Source of the DNA: Comamonas sp. SCN 65-56
GTDB lineage: Bacteria; Pseudomonadota; Gammaproteobacteria; Burkholderiales; Burkholderiaceae_C
Direction: 5' to 3'
NCBI RefSeq assembly: GCF_001724135.1
Contig: NZ_MEDS01000017.1
Location: forward strand, 1 to 44,834
Length of the DNA: 44,834 nt
The notes under the pieces were generated by a model, which saw only the letters and a program-made list of their open reading frames with translations, had not been told where the DNA came from and did not search any database. Of this stretch, positions 28,903 to 37,155 are shown piece by piece (the stretch's first letter is position 1; every line of letters begins with the position of its first letter). The position numbers and the translations under genes were made by a program.

Positions 28903-29481
28903 TCACTTGAACAGATCGAACAACCCGCCGCCACTGCCGCGTTCATCGGCCGGCTTGCCGGTGGCCGTATCCACCGCACGCAAAAATTCGCGCATGGCGT
29001 CCACCGCCTGGCTCTTCACCTCACCATCGCGCAGCGTTTCCTGCACCATCGCGCCGTTCGCCATGACGACCTTGACCCAGCCATTGGCGCTGTAGGCCAT
29101 GGCATGGATCAGCGACAGCGGCGCGTCAAACGTGGTGGCTGGGTCGTTGCCCGGCGCGGGCTGCTCCGCGGAGGGCAGCATCAGCCGTATTACCTGGTTG
29201 CTGCCAAAGTGAAACTCCGCCCTCGTGATGGTGGATGTCTGATAAGGCACGCCTATGGTCAGCATCGCCACGCCGGCACGCAGACTGCTCCAGCGCGCCG
29301 TCAGTTGCGGGCAGCGCGGCTGACCGCACACCAGCGCCGCCGTCGCAGAGCTCACCTGCTTGCTGCCGTCCGCAGCCGTCAGCTCTTGCGGCGCCGTCAA
29401 ACTGGCGGTGGTGCTGGCGCAACCGGCCAGCACTAGCGCCAAAACGCCAAAAGCCCTGACAGGGCTCAGTGTGATTGCCAT
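28903..29481 (-). CDS. predicted lipoprotein of unknown function
   Basis: Protein of 192 residues with a signal peptide ending in a lipobox (LALVLAGC; Cys21), so it should be lipid-anchored in the envelope. The next residue is Ala, which does not signal inner-membrane retention. A pair of Cys (CGQPRCP) lies in the N-terminal half. The middle contains FHFGSNQVIRLMLPS and the C-terminus is Gly-rich (GSGGGLFDLFK). I recognise no domain. It starts 3 bp after the tpm stop, probably in one transcript. Confidence 0.8.
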   Translation of the reverse strand: MAITLSPVRAFGVLALVLAGCASTTASLTAPQELTAADGSKQVSSATAALVCGQPRCPQLTARWSSLRAGVAMLTIGVPYQTSTITRAEFHFGSNQVIRLMLPSAEQPAPGNDPATTFDAPLSLIHAMAYSANGWVKVVMANGAMVQETLRDGEVKSQAVDAMREFLRAVDTATGKPADERGSGGGLFDLFK

Positions 29482-29484
29482 GGT

Positions 29485-30144
29485 TCATCCCAAGCGTTGC
29501 AAACCGTAAACCGCCGTTGCCATGTGCGTGACCCCGCGCGCAGCAAAACCCGGCTCCTGCGCGAGGATATCCAGCCGTTCGCGCAGCGCGACGTCCCAGC
29601 GGCCCGCATAGCGTTCGCGCACTTCGGACTCCAGCACGGCAAAGGGCGGGCCATCCATTTCGTTCTGTGCGTACTCCAGCGTCAGCAGCAAGCCGCGGCA
29701 GCCGGCGGGCAGGCGGTCCATCAACCCTTGCGCATAGCCCGCGCGCATCGTCGGCGGCAGCGCGATCAGCGCAGCCCGGTCGTACACCGCTGCGCAATCC
29801 TGGAGTACGGCAGCATCCAGGCCGAAGGCATCGCCGCAGATGAGTTCAATGGCGCCGGCGCTGTAGTGCCTGCCATGGCGGCTTTCATGGCATCGCGGCT
29901 GCCAGCCATGCTCGGCAAAAAACTGCTGCACCGCCACCGGCGAGAGTTCCACGCCCAGCACCGCATGGCCCTGCTCGGCAAGCCACACCATGTCCAGCGA
30001 CTTGCCCGCCAGCGGCACAAACACCTTGCTGCCATGTGCCAGGCCCAATTGCGGCCAATGCCTCTTCAGCAGCGTTGAGACCTGCGGCTGATGAAAGCCG
30101 GTGCGCCCTTCGCGCCAGCGTTCCAGCCAGAATCCATGCTCCAT
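29485..30144 (-). CDS. tpm: thiopurine S-methyltransferase
   Basis: TPMT-family S-adenosylmethionine methyltransferase of 219 residues. Characteristic features are the N-terminal [38 protein letters not shown] with the SAM-binding loop, GVELSP, and [11 protein letters not shown]. In bacteria this family methylates thiopurines and also oxidised selenium or tellurium species. ATG 30144 is the conserved start. Upstream is a 132-bp divergent gap shared with the CDGSH gene. Confidence 0.93.
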   Translation of the reverse strand: MEHGFWLERWREGRTGFHQPQVSTLLKRHWPQLGLAHGSKVFVPLAGKSLDMVWLAEQGHAVLGVELSPVAVQQFFAEHGWQPRCHESRHGRHYSAGAIELICGDAFGLDAAVLQDCAAVYDRAALIALPPTMRAGYAQGLMDRLPAGCRGLLLTLEYAQNEMDGPPFAVLESEVRERYAGRWDVALRERLDILAQEPGFAARGVTHMATAVYGLQRLG

Positions 30145-30231
30145 GCACCATCCCCGACGACTCAGTGGGGACAGTGTAATGAGCGCATGGCACTCGGAAT
30201 TGACAGTCGGCGCTGACGCCAGCCGAAAAAC

Positions 30232-30246
30232 TTGGCAAGATGCCAA
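30232..30246. promoter_or_regulatory. palindrome upstream of the CDGSH gene
   Basis: TTGGCA-AGA-TGCCAA, a perfect 6+6 inverted repeat, 30 bp before the CDGSH start. It could be an operator; no binding protein can be named. Confidence 0.35.
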
Positions 30247-30276
30247 CCGTTTCAACATTTGTCAGTGGAGACACCC

Positions 30277-30549
30277 ATGAGCAAACCCGTCGTCGCAGCC
30301 AATACCCCCATCAAAGTCGAACTGGAGGCAGGCAAGACCTACCACTGGTGCCGCTGTGGTCTGTCCAAGCGCCAGCCCTTTTGCGACGGCTCGCACCGCA
30401 CCACCGACATCACGCCACTGGCCTTCACCGCCGAAAAAACCGGCGACGCCTGGTTGTGCCGCTGCAAACAGACGCACAACGCACCCAATTGCGATGGCAC
30501 GCACAAGCGGGTTCCGGCAGACATGGTGGGCAAGGAGTTCACGCTGTAA
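30277..30549 (+). CDS. double CDGSH iron-sulfur protein
   Basis: Small protein of 90 residues with two CDGSH iron-sulfur domains. Cluster 1 ligands are C25, C27, C36 and H40 (CRCGLSKRQPFCDGSH); cluster 2 ligands are C61, C63, C72 and H76 (CRCKQTHNAPNCDGTH). Both sets have the 3Cys-1His arrangement of [2Fe-2S] proteins of this class. Cytoplasmic and probably redox- or stress-linked; the specific role is unknown. ATG 30277 has GGAG at 30267-30270. The CoA-transferase gene follows after 28 bp. Confidence 0.93.
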   Translation: MSKPVVAANTPIKVELEAGKTYHWCRCGLSKRQPFCDGSHRTTDITPLAFTAEKTGDAWLCRCKQTHNAPNCDGTHKRVPADMVGKEFTL

Positions 30550-30577
30550 ATCCGGCAGCGGCCACATCTCCACAGCC

Positions 30578-31819
30578 ATGCAACAGCCCCGTGACACGGC
30601 GCTGGCCGGCATCAAGGTGCTGGATCTGTCGCGCGTTCTCGCCGGCCCTTGGTGCACGCAGATCCTGGCCGACCTGGGCGCCGACGTCGTCAAGATCGAG
30701 CGCCCCGGCAGCGGCGATGACACGCGTCACTGGGGCCCGCCCTTTCTGCAGACGGCCGACGGCGCAGCGACCTCCCAGGCCAGCTACTTCACGGCGTGCA
30801 ACCGCAACAAGCGCTCGGTCACGCTGGACATGTCCCGCCCCGAAGGCCAGGCGCTGCTGCGGCGCATTGCGGCCGAGGTCGACGTGGTGGTCGAAAACTT
30901 CAAGGTAGGAGGCCTGGCGCGCTACGGGCTGGACTACGACAGCCTGAAGGCCGCCAACCCGCGGCTCATCTATTGCTCGGTCACCGGCTTCGGGCAGAGT
31001 GGTCCCTATGCAGAGCGCGCAGGTTACGACCTCATGGTCCAGGCGCTGAGCGGTCTGATGAGCGTCACCGGCCATGCCGATGGCGAACCCGGTGGCGGCC
31101 CGCTCAGGGTAGGCGTGGCCGTCATCGACATCTTCACCGGCCTGTATGCCAGCAACGCCATTCTTGCCGCACTGCATGCGCGCGCGCACACGGGCGAGGG
31201 GCAATACATAGACACGGCGCTGCTGGACGTGGGCATGGCCGTACTCGCCAACCAGGCGGCCGGCTTTCTGGCCACTGGCGACAGCCCGATGCGCGCCGGC
31301 AACAGCCATCCCAGCCTCGCGCCCTACCAAAACTTCGCCACGCGTGACGGCCAGGTGTTGCTGGCCATTGGCAACGACGGGCAATTCAGCCGCTTCTGCG
31401 GCGTGATCGACCGACCCGAATGGGCCCTTGATGAGCGCTTTGCCACCAACACCGCCCGCGTGCACCACCGCAGCGCGCTGCTGGCGCTGATGCAACCGGT
31501 GCTGCGCGAGCGCAGCAGCGCCGAATGGATCGCCTTGCTGCACGACAAAGCCGTGCCTTGCGGCCCGATCAACACCATTGCGCAAGCGTTTGACGACCCG
31601 CAGGTGCGCGCCCGCGGTCTGCGCGTCGAGCTGCCACGGGATGCAGGCGACGGCATAGCGCAAATTGATACGGTCGCCAGCCCGCTGCGGCTGTCCAGGA
31701 CGCCGATCCGCTACCACGGCGCACCGCCCGCGCTGGGACAGCATACCGACGAAGTGCTGCGCGAGTGGGGCTTGTCGGAACGCGAAATCGAAACCCTGCG
31801 AGCCAGCGGTTGCGTGTGA
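30578..31819 (+). CDS. class III (CaiB/BaiF family) CoA-transferase
   Basis: Family III CoA-transferase of 413 residues. The N-terminal GIKVLDLSRVLAGPWCTQIL and LGADVVKIERPG, then ENFKVGGLARYGLDYD, are strong family blocks; the catalytic Asp of the family is probably D151 in AGYDLMVQ. These enzymes move CoA between a carboxylic acid and an acyl-CoA. The acid here cannot be told from sequence; no acyl-CoA dehydrogenase or related catabolic gene is adjacent. It follows the CDGSH gene and ends before a putative lipoprotein. Confidence 0.93.
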   Translation: MQQPRDTALAGIKVLDLSRVLAGPWCTQILADLGADVVKIERPGSGDDTRHWGPPFLQTADGAATSQASYFTACNRNKRSVTLDMSRPEGQALLRRIAAEVDVVVENFKVGGLARYGLDYDSLKAANPRLIYCSVTGFGQSGPYAERAGYDLMVQALSGLMSVTGHADGEPGGGPLRVGVAVIDIFTGLYASNAILAALHARAHTGEGQYIDTALLDVGMAVLANQAAGFLATGDSPMRAGNSHPSLAPYQNFATRDGQVLLAIGNDGQFSRFCGVIDRPEWALDERFATNTARVHHRSALLALMQPVLRERSSAEWIALLHDKAVPCGPINTIAQAFDDPQVRARGLRVELPRDAGDGIAQIDTVASPLRLSRTPIRYHGAPPALGQHTDEVLREWGLSEREIETLRASGCV

Positions 31820-31908
31820 CCGAAATGCCCCGCTCGCACAGGAAGTAAAGAACGGGTAAAAGGACGCGATCCGGTCAACCACCTCCGCTCAAGAGACGTC
31901 TCAGGCCT

Positions 31909-32430
31909 ATGCACGCATTTTTTACGCTATCCACCCGTCATTCACTGATGTGGGGTGGCGTCCTTGCCGTCGCACTGCTGCTGACGGGCTGCGCGGTTCC
32001 CGTGGCGGACCCCTACGGCTACGACGGCCCGGCGTATCCCTCTGCGCCTTATGTAGGCCCGGCGGATCCCGCTTATCTCTATGGCGCACCGCCTGTTTTT
32101 CTCGGCGGCCAGGTCTGGATCGATTCCGGGCCCGCACGCCATCGGCACGGCTGGCGCGACTCGGGCCGGCGCCCCGTTGACCGGCACCCGCCACCCTGGC
32201 TCCAGGACCGCCCCGGCAACCACGCGCACCCTCGCCCGCACGACCACCAGCGCCCTCCCATTGCAGGTGAACCCGATGGGCGCCACGGGCAGTTTGGGCC
32301 CGACAACAGGCGAAGACCGCAGGCGCTGGATAGGGGCTCTGCGTCGCGCATGGACCGTTCACCACCCGGTGGGCGCGAGCGTGGCGCCCCCGGAGACGCC
32401 GGCGGCGGGCGCTGGCGCGGCCACCGTTGA
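31909..32430 (+). CDS. predicted His/Pro/Arg-rich lipoprotein
   Basis: Predicted protein of 173 residues. An N-terminal hydrophobic helix ends in a lipobox (LLLTGC, Cys28). After a Tyr/Pro-rich segment (DPYGYDGPAYPSAPY) the C-terminal 100 residues are low-complexity, rich in His, Pro, Arg, Asp and Gly (for example HRHGWRDSGRRP and HAHPRPHDHQRPP), likely disordered and possibly metal-binding. No known domain. A short palindrome GAGACGTCTC (31893-31902) lies just before the start. The next gene, also exported, follows after 26 bp. Confidence 0.65.
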   Translation: MHAFFTLSTRHSLMWGGVLAVALLLTGCAVPVADPYGYDGPAYPSAPYVGPADPAYLYGAPPVFLGGQVWIDSGPARHRHGWRDSGRRPVDRHPPPWLQDRPGNHAHPRPHDHQRPPIAGEPDGRHGQFGPDNRRRPQALDRGSASRMDRSPPGGRERGAPGDAGGGRWRGHR

Positions 32431-32456
32431 ACCACCTTTTTTGAACCACCATTTTC

Positions 32457-33110
32457 ATGCCTGACCGTCGCACCATCCACTGCACTGCCTTGCTGCTGGC
32501 TGCCAGCCTGTGGGCCGGATCGGCCGCAGCCCAGGTCACGCGCTGCAGCGACCCGGTGACGGGAAAAATCACCTACACCGATGGCGACTGCGCGGCAGGG
32601 CAGGCACGCAAGGAAGTGGCGCCGCGCCAGAGCCCTGAAGACATTCAGCGCGAACGCGATCAGGCACAGGAGGCCATGCGCCTGAAGCAGGAGCGGCGTG
32701 CACTGGAGGCAGCGCAAGCCGTTCCGGCCCCGGTGGAAAAACCGCGGCAAGACGCTGACCGGCAGCACCCGCCGGATCCGGCCCAGTCTGCCGAGTGCGC
32801 ACAGGCCCGCCAGGCACTGAAGGCGGCGCAGGCGCGTGATCCGTCGCTCTACGACACCAACACCCGCATCTACAACGCCCAGCGCAACGAGGAACTGGCC
32901 TGTCTCACACCGGAAGAAAACGCCCGCCTGCAGCGCGACCGCGAGCAGCGCCCGGTCTACCAAAACCCCGGCTTCATCCCGCCCGTCGTCGTGCTGCCGC
33001 CTCCTCGCCCCCATCCCCCGCACAACATCCAGCCCAAGCCCAGGCCCGAAATGGTGCAGTGCAACGTCTTTCGCTGCTTCGACAGGCAAGGCAACGCCTA
33101 TCCGCGCTGA
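32457..33110 (+). CDS. exported DUF4124-like protein
   Basis: Protein of 217 residues with a signal peptide (ALLLAASLWAGSAAAQ) and an N-terminal DUF4124-like motif (VTRCSDPVTGKITYTDGDC), a small periplasmic domain with a Cys pair. A charged helical region with coiled-coil character follows (QRERDQAQEAMRLKQERRALE), then a Pro-rich part, and a CNVFRCFDRQG ending with another Cys pair. Function unknown. Its 3' end overlaps the convergent SDR gene by 13 bp. Confidence 0.85.
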   Translation: MPDRRTIHCTALLLAASLWAGSAAAQVTRCSDPVTGKITYTDGDCAAGQARKEVAPRQSPEDIQRERDQAQEAMRLKQERRALEAAQAVPAPVEKPRQDADRQHPPDPAQSAECAQARQALKAAQARDPSLYDTNTRIYNAQRNEELACLTPEENARLQRDREQRPVYQNPGFIPPVVVLPPPRPHPPHNIQPKPRPEMVQCNVFRCFDRQGNAYPR

Positions 33111-34030
33111 TCCGCCACGCTGGCCGCCAGACCTTCGCGCACCGTCGCAAAGCGCAGCTTGAGGCGCAGTTCCCGCCGCATGCGCGCTGTCAGCAGGCGC
33201 CGCGACTCACCCAGAAAACCCAGCATCGCTGGTGTGAGTTCTCGCTGGGCCTGGGCACGCGAAATACGCGGCAAGCGCGGCAAGCCGTACACATCAGCGG
33301 CCAGATCGAAATAGTCACCCATGCGCAGGCTGCTCTCGTCCGCCACATGGCAAATGCGCTGCGGTAGCGCGCGCCACAAGGCCAGCACGCAGGCGCGCGC
33401 CAGGTCGTCGGCGTGGATATGGCTCACGTACACATCATCTTCGGCACGCAGCAGCCGCGTGCCGCGCAGCAACCGCTCGCGCGGCGCGCCACCCGGGCGG
33501 TCCGCCGCGTAGATGCCGGGAACGCGCAGCACGCCCACGCGCACGCCCTGTCGCCCCAGTGCACGCAGCGTGGCTTCGGCATCCACGCGCCGGCGTGCAC
33601 GCTCGGATGCCGGCGCCGGCATCCGGGTTTCAGCCACCCAGGCACCGCCGCAATCGCCATACACGCCCGTGGTCGAGATGTACACCAGCGCTTGCGGCAG
33701 ACTGCGCCGTGCCAGCGCCCGAACCAGCGCCTGGCTGCGTGGATCCGTCTCGCCGGTGGATGGTGGCGGTGCCAGATGCAATACCCGCGTGGTCAACCCG
33801 GCCAGGCGCGCCAGTGTGGCTGCCTCATCCAGATTGCCGCGCAAAGGCGTAATCCCTGCAGCGCGCAGCCGGGCGATTCGGTCAGGCGAAGAAGTCAATG
33901 CCAGCAGGCGGACGTTGCGCCCCATCACCTTGGCAGTGCGCAGTCCCACGTCGCCGCAGCCGACGATGAGCACGCGCTGACGGCGAAAGCGCGCCGGCAG
34001 CGCGCCCAGGGGATAAAGGTTGGAAGGCAC
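33098..34030 (-). CDS. atypical SDR / NAD(P)-dependent epimerase-like protein
   Basis: Extended-SDR-like Rossmann protein of 310 residues. The nucleotide-binding motif is VLIVGCGDVGLR near residue 20, and VYISTTGVYGDCGG is the active-site strand; the usual YxxxK is not visible where expected (SERARRRVDAE), so it belongs to the atypical SDR group (YeeZ-like). Catalytic function is uncertain. It starts at GTG 34030, divergent from the ferredoxin-reductase gene by 45 bp. Confidence 0.85.
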   Translation of the reverse strand: MPSNLYPLGALPARFRRQRVLIVGCGDVGLRTAKVMGRNVRLLALTSSPDRIARLRAAGITPLRGNLDEAATLARLAGLTTRVLHLAPPPSTGETDPRSQALVRALARRSLPQALVYISTTGVYGDCGGAWVAETRMPAPASERARRRVDAEATLRALGRQGVRVGVLRVPGIYAADRPGGAPRERLLRGTRLLRAEDDVYVSHIHADDLARACVLALWRALPQRICHVADESSLRMGDYFDLAADVYGLPRLPRISRAQAQRELTPAMLGFLGESRRLLTARMRRELRLKLRFATVREGLAASVADQRG

Positions 34031-34075
34031 AATCAGCGTTCGTCCGTTTCACGCATGCAGGAGCATACCCAGCCC

Positions 34076-35128
34076 ATGTCCGGTTCCGACAGTTCGTTCA
34101 AAGTCACCGTCCAGCCCAGCGGCCGCAGCTTCGCGGTCGAGCCCGGCGAGACCATTCTGGCCGCAGCCATCCGCCAGGGGATCGGCATGCCCTATGGCTG
34201 CCGTGATGGCGCCTGCGGCTCGTGCAAATGCCGCAAGCTCGAGGGTGAGGTGCGTCTGCGCGAGCATCTGGACGATGCGCTGAACGCGCAGGAAGAAGCC
34301 CAGGGCATCATCCTCGCCTGCAGCGCATGGCCGCAGAGCGATGTGGTGATCGAATCCGACCAGGTCAGCAGCGAAGCGAGCTACCCCATCCGCAAGTTCC
34401 CGGTGCGCGTGCTGCACCTGGAACGCCCGGCGCCCGACGTGATCATGGCGCAGATGATGTTGCCCGCGGGTGACGCCTTCGGCTACCGTGCCGGGCAGTA
34501 TGTCGATGTGCTGCTCAAGGACGGCTCGCGCCGCTCCTATTCGATGGCCAACGCACCGCACACGCAGGCGACGCAGCGCGGGCTGGAGCTGCACATTCGC
34601 CACACCCCGGGCGGGCTCTTCACCGAGCAGGTCTTCGCCAGCATGAAGGAGAAAGACATCCTGCGCGTTGAAGGCCCGTTCGGCAGCTTCTACCTGCGCG
34701 AAGCCAGCGACAAGCCCATCGTCCTGCTGGCCTCGGGTACGGGTTTTGCCCCCGTCAAGGCGCTGATCGAGCACCTGCAGCACCTGGGCAGCACGCGAGC
34801 GGCCACGCTGTACTGGGGCGGGCGCCGGCCGCGGGATCTGTACATGGATGCCTGGGTGCGTGAGCGCCTGGCGCAACTGCCCACGCTGCGCTACGTGCCG
34901 GTGGTCTCCGACGCACTGCCCGAAGATGGCTGGAGTGGTCGCACCGGGTTCGTGCACCAGGCCGTGCTCGACGATCTGGCGGATCTCTCAAGCTACGAGG
35001 TCTATGCCTGCGGCGCGCCGGTGGTGGTGAATGCCGCCCGTGCGGATTTCACTGCCCTGCGCGGCTTGCCGGAGGATGCGTTTTTTGCCGATGCCTTCCT
35101 GACCGAGGCCGACAAGCACTCCGCATGA
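34076..35128 (+). CDS. CDP-6-deoxy-delta-3,4-glucoseen reductase-like flavoprotein
   Basis: Ferredoxin-reductase of 350 residues. Residues 1-95 form a plant-type [2Fe-2S] ferredoxin domain (YGCRDGACGSCKC with the fourth Cys in ILACSAWP); next comes an FAD domain (RRSYSMAN) and an NAD(P)H domain (LASGTGFAPVKALIEH, then YACGAP). It passes electrons from NAD(P)H through FAD to the iron-sulfur centre. Many Burkholderiales annotate this protein as the sugar reductase AscD, but no deoxysugar genes are near, so the partner is unknown. ATG 34055 is an alternative start. Confidence 0.9.
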   Translation: MSGSDSSFKVTVQPSGRSFAVEPGETILAAAIRQGIGMPYGCRDGACGSCKCRKLEGEVRLREHLDDALNAQEEAQGIILACSAWPQSDVVIESDQVSSEASYPIRKFPVRVLHLERPAPDVIMAQMMLPAGDAFGYRAGQYVDVLLKDGSRRSYSMANAPHTQATQRGLELHIRHTPGGLFTEQVFASMKEKDILRVEGPFGSFYLREASDKPIVLLASGTGFAPVKALIEHLQHLGSTRAATLYWGGRRPRDLYMDAWVRERLAQLPTLRYVPVVSDALPEDGWSGRTGFVHQAVLDDLADLSSYEVYACGAPVVVNAARADFTALRGLPEDAFFADAFLTEADKHSA

Positions 35129-35137
35129 TGTGCGCGG

Positions 35138-35623
35138 CTACCCGCCGCCACCCGCCCAGGCATCCCCAGGCTGTACGCAGCGGATGCGCTGATCCTGCAC
35201 CGCGGCCAGTTGCGCCGCGCTCACCCGCTCAGGCGCCAGCTCGCGCAGCGGCAGCAACACAAACGCACGCTGCCACATGCGCGGGTGCGGCAGCGTCAGC
35301 TGCGCATCATCGAGCTCCAAATCGCCCTGCAGCAGCAAATCCAGGTCCAGCGTGCGCGGCGCGTTGCGGTAGGGTCGCTCCCGCCCCGCTTCGTTTTCTA
35401 TAGCTTGCAGCGCCGCCAACAAAGCGCCAGGGAGCAATTTCGTATCCAATTTGACGACCGCATTGAGGTAGTCCGGCCCCTGTGCCCCCACAGGCGCGCT
35501 GGCGTACAGCGAGGAAACCGCCAGCACCCGAGTGTGCGGCCACTGTGCCATGGTCTGCACTGCAGTGCGCAGGCTTGCCTGCGCATCGCCCAGATTGGCA
35601 CCCAGGCCAACGAAGGCGTTCAC
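35138..35623 (-). CDS. folK: FolK, HPPK (folate synthesis)
   Basis: 2-amino-4-hydroxy-6-hydroxymethyldihydropteridine pyrophosphokinase of 161 residues. It has FVGLGANLGD at the N-terminus and the signature APRTLDLDLLL. It transfers diphosphate from ATP to the pterin alcohol in folate synthesis. It starts with GTG 35623 overlapping the pcnB stop (GTGA). Last gene of the hda-HAD-pcnB-folK operon. Residues about 58-77 coincide with a degenerate repeat match, including a rare ATA codon (LQAIENE). Confidence 0.95.
   Translation of the reverse strand: MNAFVGLGANLGDAQASLRTAVQTMAQWPHTRVLAVSSLYASAPVGAQGPDYLNAVVKLDTKLLPGALLAALQAIENEAGRERPYRNAPRTLDLDLLLQGDLELDDAQLTLPHPRMWQRAFVLLPLRELAPERVSAAQLAAVQDQRIRCVQPGDAWAGGGG
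35393..35450 (+). repeat. possible degenerate repeat, copy E (inside folK)
   Basis: TCTATAGCTTGCAGCGCC, then AAGCGC and CAATTT, resemble TTTGATAGCTG, GCGC, AAGCGC and GATTT of copy A in order, with small gaps. The encoded protein segment is also where FolK proteins are normally conserved, so this may be chance or domestication. Confidence 0.3.
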
Positions 35624-37155
35624 TCGGGCGCAGCCTCACCACCGCCGTCTGCCGCCGGCTTGCGGCGACGGCGCCGGCGCTTCTTCGGCGCCGCATGCAG
35701 CGCGCCGTCGGTGCCTTCGGGCGCCGCCGAAGCCCCTTCTTGGGCGGCAGGCGCCACTGGGGCCGATCGGCGCGACTGCGCACGCTGGCGCTGGCGTTGT
35801 TCGTCGCGCACCTGGTCCAGCATGTCCTGGCGGCGCGCATCGTCGGCCATCGAAAACTGCTGCCACCAGGCCACCAGCTCCTCCGGCACTTCCCCGCTGT
35901 CGGCGCGCAGGCGCAGAAAGTCAAAGCCGGCGCGAAAGCGGATATGCGCCACCATGCTCAGCGCGCTCTGGCCCGAGCGCTTCTCGAAGCGCGGTTGCAT
36001 GACCCAGATTTCGCGCATGTCGGCGGCCAGCTTGCCACGGCCCGAGATGTCGCCGATACGCTGGGCAAACACCTCGTCGATCGCCGCCTGCAGTGCCGGA
36101 AAGGCATGCTCGCCCCGGGCCTGGTGGCGCTCCCAGCCCGCCTTCACATCGGGCCAGAGCACGCAGGAGAGCAGAAAGCTCGGCGCCACCGCCTTGCCCT
36201 CGCCCACGCGCCGGTCGGTATCGAGCAGCACGGCATGCACCAGCGGCAGCTCGGCGCGCTCCACCACCACGTCCAGCAGCGGGTAGATACCGCGCTCCAA
36301 CCCCAACTTGCGCAGCTGCTCTACCGACGCCAGCGCATGCCCGGTCTGCAGCAGCTTGAGCATCTCGTCGAACAACCGGCTTTGCGGAATGTCGCGCAGC
36401 AGCGGCTCGCAGGCCACCAGCGGCTTGGCGGAGCGTGGCTCCAGCGTGAAGCCGCGTGCCCCCAGTTTGGCGGCAAAGCGCGCAGCGCGGATGATGCGTA
36501 CCGGGTCTTCGTGAAAGCGTGTCGCCGGATCGCCGATCATGCGCAGCAGGCGCTTGTTCGCATCCTCTATGCCCTTGTGGTAATCCACCACGATTTGCGT
36601 TTCGGGGTCATAGTACAGCGCATTGACGGTGAAGTCGCGCCGCGCTGCGTCTTCTTCCTGCGGCCCCCAGACGTTGTCGCGCAGCACGCGGCCACTGGCA
36701 TCGACCGCATGGCGCAAGCCGGCAAGTTCGGCCTTGCCGGTTTTTTCGTTGCCTTGCACCTGCTCTGCCGCCGCGTTGTCGAGGTAGGCACGAAACGTCG
36801 ACACCTCGATCACCTCATGCTCGCGCCCGCGGCCATGCACCACATGCACGATGCGAAAGCGCCGCCCGATGATGAAAGCACGCCGAAACAGACCCTTGAC
36901 CTGCTCCGGCGTGGCATTGGTCGCAACATCGAAATCCTTGGGTTTGAGGCCCAGCAGCAGATCGCGCACCGCGCCGCCGACGATGTAGGCCTCAAAGCCC
37001 GCCTGCTTGAGCGTGCGCACCACCTCTGCCGCACGCTTGTCCACCAGCGCCGGATCGATGTGGTGCACGCTCTCGGGCACTTCCTGACGCTTGCCGAAAG
37101 GATTTTTGCTGCCGGCACGCTTGCCGAGCAATTTGTCGATGAAGGTCTTGATCAT
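35620..37155 (-). CDS. pcnB: poly(A) polymerase I
   Basis: Class II nucleotidyltransferase of 511 residues. The active site is VGGAVRDLLLGLKPKDFDVAT (G60-G61, then D74 and D76); RDFTVNALYYD and the GDPATRFHEDPVRIIRAARFAAKLG block separate PcnB from CCA-adding enzymes. It adds short poly(A) tails that speed mRNA decay. The C-terminus is basic (KKRRRRRRKP), typical of PcnB and probably RNA-binding. ATG 37155 overlaps the stop of the preceding HAD phosphatase gene. Confidence 0.94.
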   Translation of the reverse strand: MIKTFIDKLLGKRAGSKNPFGKRQEVPESVHHIDPALVDKRAAEVVRTLKQAGFEAYIVGGAVRDLLLGLKPKDFDVATNATPEQVKGLFRRAFIIGRRFRIVHVVHGRGREHEVIEVSTFRAYLDNAAAEQVQGNEKTGKAELAGLRHAVDASGRVLRDNVWGPQEEDAARRDFTVNALYYDPETQIVVDYHKGIEDANKRLLRMIGDPATRFHEDPVRIIRAARFAAKLGARGFTLEPRSAKPLVACEPLLRDIPQSRLFDEMLKLLQTGHALASVEQLRKLGLERGIYPLLDVVVERAELPLVHAVLLDTDRRVGEGKAVAPSFLLSCVLWPDVKAGWERHQARGEHAFPALQAAIDEVFAQRIGDISGRGKLAADMREIWVMQPRFEKRSGQSALSMVAHIRFRAGFDFLRLRADSGEVPEELVAWWQQFSMADDARRQDMLDQVRDEQRQRQRAQSRRSAPVAPAAQEGASAAPEGTDGALHAAPKKRRRRRRKPAADGGGEAAPE

